A stretch of DNA of 64,000 nucleotides from Chthonomonas calidirosea (GTDB lineage Bacteria > Armatimonadota > Fimbriimonadia > Fimbriimonadales > Fimbriimonadaceae). This document shows, piece by piece, positions 60,307 through 64,000 of this stretch. The notes below the pieces were generated by a model that saw only the letters and a program-made list of their open reading frames with translations, was not told where the DNA came from and did not search any database. Each line of letters begins with the position of its first letter. Position 1 is the stretch's first letter. The stretch lies in the NCBI GenBank assembly GCA_945882415.1, contig CAMCWC010000003.1, positions 1 to 64,000 on the forward strand, given 5' to 3'. A program made the translations under genes and the position numbers.

Positions 60307-60961
60307 CTGGGTTGTCCTTTTCGATTTCGAGTAATCCCACGCGAACGCGGAGTTTGTAAAGCCACCAAACCACGCCACCGATCAGGGCAAACATGGTGTA
60401 GAGCGTGATCGTGTATTCACGATCAAACCCGCCGTACTTGATCACGTCGGGGTGCAGCGATTGTACGACGCTAAGTCGTGGGTAAATGAAGATCAGGAAG
60501 ATGATCGGAAGCAGCATGGCCATCAGGTAGGTGCTGCTGTATTGGGACCTCTTTTCGCCTTCCAGCGATGCGCGGATGGCGAAGAAGGCCATCGCCATGA
60601 GCATTACCATCAGGTAGCTGCTTTGGCGCGGGTCCCAGTTCCACCACGCTCCCCACTGGACCTTGGAAAAGATGATTCCAGTGATGAGGGTCAATGCTCC
60701 GAGCAGGGTCGCCAGCTCCATTGCCGCAGTCATTCTAAGGTCCCAGATTTGCTTCTGGGTCTTAAGCGAGCGAATCCCGAAATACGGGGCAATCGTCATC
60801 AGGATCGCGCTCAGAATAGCGCACGGAAGGTGATAGAAAACGATTCGGGCAAGTTCCGGGTTCTGGAACGACTTCGCGTTAGGCGCGGTGAAGGTCAGCA
60901 CGATTCCCGCGCTTACCATCAGGCCGAACAAAAGGATTCCTAGCTTCTTCAACGCTTCCAA
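60230..60961 (-). CDS. ccmC: Heme exporter protein CcmC
   Basis: 243 aa, six transmembrane segments. The heme-handling tryptophan motif is WGAWWNWDPRQSS, and conserved histidines are in VFYHLPCAI and SLHPDVIKYGG. It loads heme onto CcmE at the outer face of the membrane. The TTG start at 60961 overlaps the ccmB end by 13 bases. The C-terminal 25 residues (LLEIEKDNPDAKLANRDH..) extend beyond the last helix and overlap ccmD. Confidence 0.92.
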   Translation of the reverse strand: MEALKKLGILLFGLMVSAGIVLTFTAPNAKSFQNPELARIVFYHLPCAILSAILMTIAPYFGIRSLKTQKQIWDLRMTAAMELATLLGALTLITGIIFSKVQWGAWWNWDPRQSSYLMVMLMAMAFFAIRASLEGEKRSQYSSTYLMAMLLPIIFLIFIYPRLSVVQSLHPDVIKYGGFDREYTITLYTMFALIGGVVWWLYKLRVRVGLLEIEKDNPDAKLANRDHSATPRVVRPVPLSKPR

Positions 60962-61614
60962 ACCGCCGCGAAAAGGTATGGCCCGATCGCCAGACTAGCA
61001 ATACCGTACCCGACCAATCCGTACCCAGAACGCCAGCCACCAGGGATCAGCCCCTCTCCCATCGAAACGCGCAAACAAGCGATACCCATGAAAACAATTG
61101 GGACAATCAGCGGTAGAGAGATGGCGCTTGCAAGGGCCGTCCGGTTGGCCGACTGGCTCGCAATCGCGCCGCAAAGGCTAATCACGCTGCCCATGCAGAT
61201 GGACGTTCCGAGGACGCCAAGGCAGTACAGGCCGGGGTCAACGAGCTTGGCCGAGGTGAGAAGAAAGAACAAGACAGAAACGACCGTGCCGTATGCGATG
61301 GTTTCGGTAATCGCAAACAGCGTCTTGCCCCAATAAACGGCATTTGGGTGCGCGGCGAGGCGCAAGAGATCGGCGGTGCGCAACTCTTCTTCTTGGAGAA
61401 ATCGCCGCGGAACCGCGATGACGCTCCCGAACAGCAGGCTTACCCAAACGAGGCCGGAAGCAAGGTTGCCTGGGAGTTTTGAGTTGAAGCTAGCCGCCGA
61501 GATAGCGAAGACGGCCATCACCGCGAACAAGCCCGCCGCAAAGAAGCCGCTGCGCGATCGAAATTCCACGCGGAACTCCTTTCTCAGAATCGCGAACAGC
61601 GCGGTTAGCGTCAC
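60949..61614 (-). CDS. ccmB: Heme exporter permease CcmB
   Basis: 221 aa with six hydrophobic segments; KEFRVEFRSRSGFFAAGLFAV, VPRRFLQEEELRTADLLRLA and SLPLIVPIVFMGIA are typical CcmB features. Membrane part of the CcmAB ABC transporter. GTG start at 61614, 18 bases after the ccmA stop. Confidence 0.9.
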   Translation of the reverse strand: MTLTALFAILRKEFRVEFRSRSGFFAAGLFAVMAVFAISAASFNSKLPGNLASGLVWVSLLFGSVIAVPRRFLQEEELRTADLLRLAAHPNAVYWGKTLFAITETIAYGTVVSVLFFLLTSAKLVDPGLYCLGVLGTSICMGSVISLCGAIASQSANRTALASAISLPLIVPIVFMGIACLRVSMGEGLIPGGWRSGYGLVGYGIASLAIGPYLFAAVWKR

Positions 61615-61632
61615 GAAAGTCAGTTAACCAGA

Positions 61633-62190
61633 TCAAACTTCGAGGGAAATCTCTTGGTTCGCTAGGCGCCGCTCGTTCGGGTCGTTGGTGGCGATGATAA
61701 GGCAGCCGCGCTTGAGTTGCTCGGCAATAAGGTTCTCCACCAGCTCGATGCCAGGGGCGTCGAGGGTTGCACTGGGTTCATCCAGTAGCAAAACCGTTGG
61801 GGCATGTAGCACGGCCATCGCGAGTTTGAGACGGGCGCGCATTCCGCTGGAAAGCTTTTGGGCGGGCAAGTTTGCGGCGTACTTTAGATTCACGAGATCA
61901 AGCGCGTTCCGGTCGCCGATTCCCCGTAGGTCGACCATCAGGTCGATGTGCTCTTGGCAGGTCAAGTCTGGATACACCGCCTGATCGATCGCGGCGAGCC
62001 CGAGAGGGCCGCTCGTCACCGAACCTTCTGAAAGGGACTCAAGACCGCAGAGGCATCGAAGGAGCGTGCTCTTACCTGAGCCGTTGGGGCCGGTGATGAG
62101 GAGCGCATCGCCAACTCCGAGCTCAAACTCAAGGTTACGGAAGAGCCAACGCGAGCCGAGTCGTTTCCCAAGGTTCTTCGCGCTAAGCAC
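61633..62190 (-). CDS. ccmA: Heme exporter ATPase CcmA
   Basis: 185 aa ABC ATPase. Walker A GPNGSGKST, signature LSSGMRARLKLAMAV (LSSGM instead of LSGGQ), Walker B VLLLDEPSATLDAPG. Somewhat shorter than most CcmA proteins (about 200). The GTG start at 62190 is set by a TAAACT hexamer six bases before it and by the divergent rfaE2. First gene of the ccmABCD-methyltransferase operon. No ccmE, F, G or H is in the window. Confidence 0.88.
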   Translation of the reverse strand: MLSAKNLGKRLGSRWLFRNLEFELGVGDALLITGPNGSGKSTLLRCLCGLESLSEGSVTSGPLGLAAIDQAVYPDLTCQEHIDLMVDLRGIGDRNALDLVNLKYAANLPAQKLSSGMRARLKLAMAVLHAPTVLLLDEPSATLDAPGIELVENLIAEQLKRGCLIIATNDPNERRLANQEISLEV

Positions 62191-62196
62191 GTCCAG

Positions 62197-62202
62197 AGTT
62201 TA
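62197..62202 (-). promoter_or_regulatory. -10-like hexamer for the ccm operon
   Basis: TAAACT on the minus strand, six bases before the ccmA GTG. Mirrors the one for rfaE2 in the same 65-base gap. Confidence 0.5.
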
Positions 62203-62243
62203 CGTCCGAAGCGCCGAGTCGTGGGACCGCTGGGGGAAGGCGA

Positions 62244-62249
62244 TAAACT
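62244..62249 (+). promoter_or_regulatory. -10-like hexamer for rfaE2
   Basis: TAAACT followed by six bases (agccga) and the GTG at 62256; identical hexamer and spacing to the divergent ccmA promoter. Confidence 0.5.
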
Positions 62250-62255
62250 AGCCGA

Positions 62256-62705
62256 GTGGAATTGTCGGAAGCGTTGCAACTCCGGCGCGGAAAGCGCTTG
62301 GTGTTTACCAATGGCGTTTTCGATATTCTCCACGCCGGTCACGTCCAGATTCTTAGCCAATGCCGTGCGCTTGGTGACCTTCTCATTGTCGGTGTGAACT
62401 CGGATGACAGCGTCCGGCGGCTCGGAAAAGGGCCAGAACGCCCGATTCACAGACTGGAAGATCGGATTGCCGTGCTGGAAGGGTTGCGGGCTGTGGATGG
62501 GGCGGTTGTTTTTGAAGAAGACACTCCGAGCGAGCTGATCTCGATTTTGCGACCGGAAGTCCATGTGAAGGGTGGCGACTACGTCGCCGATGATTTGCCA
62601 GAGACCGCGATTGTCCGCAGCTACGGCGGCACGGTGGTCATCTTGCCTTTGTTGGAAGGAAGGTCCAGCACGCGGGCGGTGCGTGCTTTGGGGTTGGACC
62701 AGTGA
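62256..62705 (+). CDS. rfaE2: D-glycero-beta-D-manno-heptose 1-phosphate adenylyltransferase
   Basis: 149 aa nucleotidyltransferase. LVFTNGVFDILHAGHVQILSQC is the HxGH nucleotide-binding motif, and VGVNSDDSVRRLGKGPERPI and VKGGDY complete the RfaE/HldE C-terminal domain signature. It makes ADP-heptose for LPS core or other glycoconjugates, which supports a diderm envelope. The kinase half is not nearby. GTG at 62256; its stop overlaps the next GTG. Confidence 0.93.
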   Translation: MELSEALQLRRGKRLVFTNGVFDILHAGHVQILSQCRALGDLLIVGVNSDDSVRRLGKGPERPIHRLEDRIAVLEGLRAVDGAVVFEEDTPSELISILRPEVHVKGGDYVADDLPETAIVRSYGGTVVILPLLEGRSSTRAVRALGLDQ

Positions 62706-63478
62706 ATGCTTTCGAGTTTGAGGCTGGGCAGCGGTGGGTTTTTGTCTTTCCGCATCCGGATGATGAGCTTGCCGTCGCCGCATTCATTCGTCGCCTTTGC
62801 CTGGGCGGAGCGGAAGTTCATATCCTCTGGCTGCACCACACACCGGTCCGGAAGGCGGAATCCACCGCGGTTTGCATCGACCTTGGAGTCGAGGAAAATC
62901 GGCTGCACTTTTGGCACGGGCAAGATGGTCGGCTGTGCGAGCAAATGGCAGAGGCGTTGCCCTGGCTGAACGAATTGATGGCGGAAATTGAGCCAGATCG
63001 GGTGGCGACTTGCGCGTTTGAGCAAGGGCATCTTGATCACGACGCAACCCACGTTTTGGTCCGCCGCGCCTTCGCGGGGACCGTCCTTGAGTTTCCGCTG
63101 TACTACGGCTATCACACGATCATGCAGCGGATGAACCGGTTCTCGGATCCGGCAGGGCAGACCGTTCTGACGCTCACGGCAGAGGAAATCCGGGTCAAAA
63201 AGAGCTGGGCAAAGCGGTATCCGAGTCAGACCATCTACCGAGTCCTGTGCACTTATCACCTTTGTTGCGGAGTGCTCGGACAGCCAGCCAAGTTGGCGAC
63301 GAGAGAAGTTATGCGTACGGCGACGACCCGCGACTTTTTGATTCCAAACCATTCGGGTTGGCGACGACATCGACTTGAAGTCTCGGACCGCTGGGTTCGT
63401 TGGACCTTGGCGTACCGCGAATTTGAACGTGAGTACCAGCCGTCAGTAGGTCTAACGTCAAGTCCGGCCGCAAACTGA
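62702..63478 (+). CDS. PIG-L/LmbE-family deacetylase
   Basis: 258 aa. The zinc motif PHPDDE (about 17-22) and the second ligand pattern GHLDHDATH (about 108-116) identify a GlcNAc-type deacetylase such as those for mycothiol, bacillithiol or LPS sugars. GTG at 62702 overlaps the rfaE2 stop (GTGA), so both genes probably act in one pathway of surface sugars, though this is inference. Confidence 0.9.
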   Translation: MNAFEFEAGQRWVFVFPHPDDELAVAAFIRRLCLGGAEVHILWLHHTPVRKAESTAVCIDLGVEENRLHFWHGQDGRLCEQMAEALPWLNELMAEIEPDRVATCAFEQGHLDHDATHVLVRRAFAGTVLEFPLYYGYHTIMQRMNRFSDPAGQTVLTLTAEEIRVKKSWAKRYPSQTIYRVLCTYHLCCGVLGQPAKLATREVMRTATTRDFLIPNHSGWRRHRLEVSDRWVRWTLAYREFEREYQPSVGLTSSPAAN

Positions 63479-63485
63479 AAGCACA

Positions 63486-64000
63486 ATGCTATCGATGCAG
63501 CCCAGCGAACTTGTTAGCATTCTTCAGCGGGAGAAGAAGCGGCGCGATCAAGTCAAGAATGGTATTCGATGGGTGCTGGCGCTCACCGCGGTTAGTAGTC
63601 TGTATTTGCTTGTCCAAAGCATTCTGAAAAATCAGTTCCCCGACTGGAGCGGGCTCGGCGCGATGATTCTCTTGACCACCGGCATCGCCGCCGGCGCGAC
63701 TCCGGGGCAGCGAATGGCGGCAGAGCAAGCGAAGCAACTCGCCGACCCCCAGCTTCTTCCCGAGCTGCTTGATCTCCTCGATGCGCCAGAGGAGGATATG
63801 CAAAAACTGGTCGCGGAAGCGATTCTGGTCAGCGCGGCGGCGATGACCGCGGAAACGAGCCTCCTGCTCACGGCGACGCAGGCTTCAAATGCGGTCAAGG
63901 CGTACGAAAAATCCAAGAACCCTGAACTTAGCGCTGCCCTGATTGCCGTTGTAAAACGATTTGCAGGGAGCGATGCTATTAGCCCGCTTGAGCAGGTGGC
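63486..64000 (+). CDS. Membrane protein, C-terminus cut by the window end
   Basis: Open frame from ATG at 63486 (MLSMQPSELVSILQREKKRR) to the edge, 171 residues visible. Two hydrophobic segments (WVLALTAVSSLYLLVQSI and GLGAMILLTTGIAAGATPG) precede a helical soluble region (LPELLDLLDAPEEDMQKLVAEAILVSAAAMTAETS..) that may be HEAT-like. It lies eight bases after the LmbE stop, so is probably part of the same transcript. Not recognised. Confidence 0.6.
   Translation, partial: MLSMQPSELVSILQREKKRRDQVKNGIRWVLALTAVSSLYLLVQSILKNQFPDWSGLGAMILLTTGIAAGATPGQRMAAEQAKQLADPQLLPELLDLLDAPEEDMQKLVAEAILVSAAAMTAETSLLLTATQASNAVKAYEKSKNPELSAALIAVVKRFAGSDAISPLEQV

Overview
The window looks like a chromosomal segment of a bacterium from Armatimonadota, class Fimbriimonadia or close to it. 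This is inferred from three things: the 16S rRNA gene, the prepilin-type leader protein beginning [20 protein letters not shown], and PEP-CTERM sorting tails together with a heptose/LPS gene and cytochrome c maturation genes (a diderm-like envelope). No database search was possible. The DNA is moderately GC-rich. Many genes start with GTG or TTG, and many overlap in short ATGA or TTGA couplings.

Layout. 0.2-3.8 kb: a lactonase-type propeller and a large secreted PD40 propeller. 3.9-8.3 kb: a four-gene trans-4-hydroxyproline catabolic operon (minus strand) that turns hydroxyproline into 2-oxoglutarate. 8.5-12 kb: a YcxB-like membrane protein, tRNA-Pro(GGG), a membrane-fused spermidine-synthase-like protein and a PIN/Phd toxin-antitoxin pair. 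12-15 kb: three tandem members of an unrecognised secreted family; a fourth lies at 22-23 kb. 15-21 kb: a coupled minus-strand operon of ECF sigma factor, TPR-CHAT protease, small soluble protein and secreted subtilase, divergent from a secreted repeat protein. 21-25 kb: a GNAT/DUF1778 toxin-antitoxin pair, a putative metallopeptidase and a PEP-CTERM pair. 26.5-28.4 kb: a lone 16S rRNA gene with its own promoter, processing stem and terminator. 28-38 kb: beta-helix protein, degenerate Doc-like protein, response regulator, tRNA-Gly(TCC), esterases, serC, tgt lacking its zinc cysteines, and a GH57 branching enzyme. 38-43 kb: a GntR regulator, prepilin-type protein and lipoprotein cluster, then a large secreted protein. 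43-55 kb: mixed housekeeping and envelope genes, including adenosine-deaminase family, oligoendopeptidase F, an AraC/NmrA divergent pair, three tandem membrane paralogs, a nitrilase and a VOC protein. 55-58 kb: a solitary rplA and a REP-type repeat cluster around a Y1 transposase. 58-64 kb: an AhpD-like protein, a choice-of-anchor PEP-CTERM protein, the ccmABCD operon with a methyltransferase, rfaE2, a LmbE deacetylase and a gene cut by the window end.

The most interesting signals are: the sigma/CHAT/subtilase operon; the unlinked 16S unit; a Tgt without zinc ligands; an L1 protein with an altered rRNA-binding loop; the four-member secreted family; and a recurring arrangement in which a -10-like hexamer (TANNNT) sits exactly six bases before the start codon of many genes, which predicts widespread leaderless transcription.
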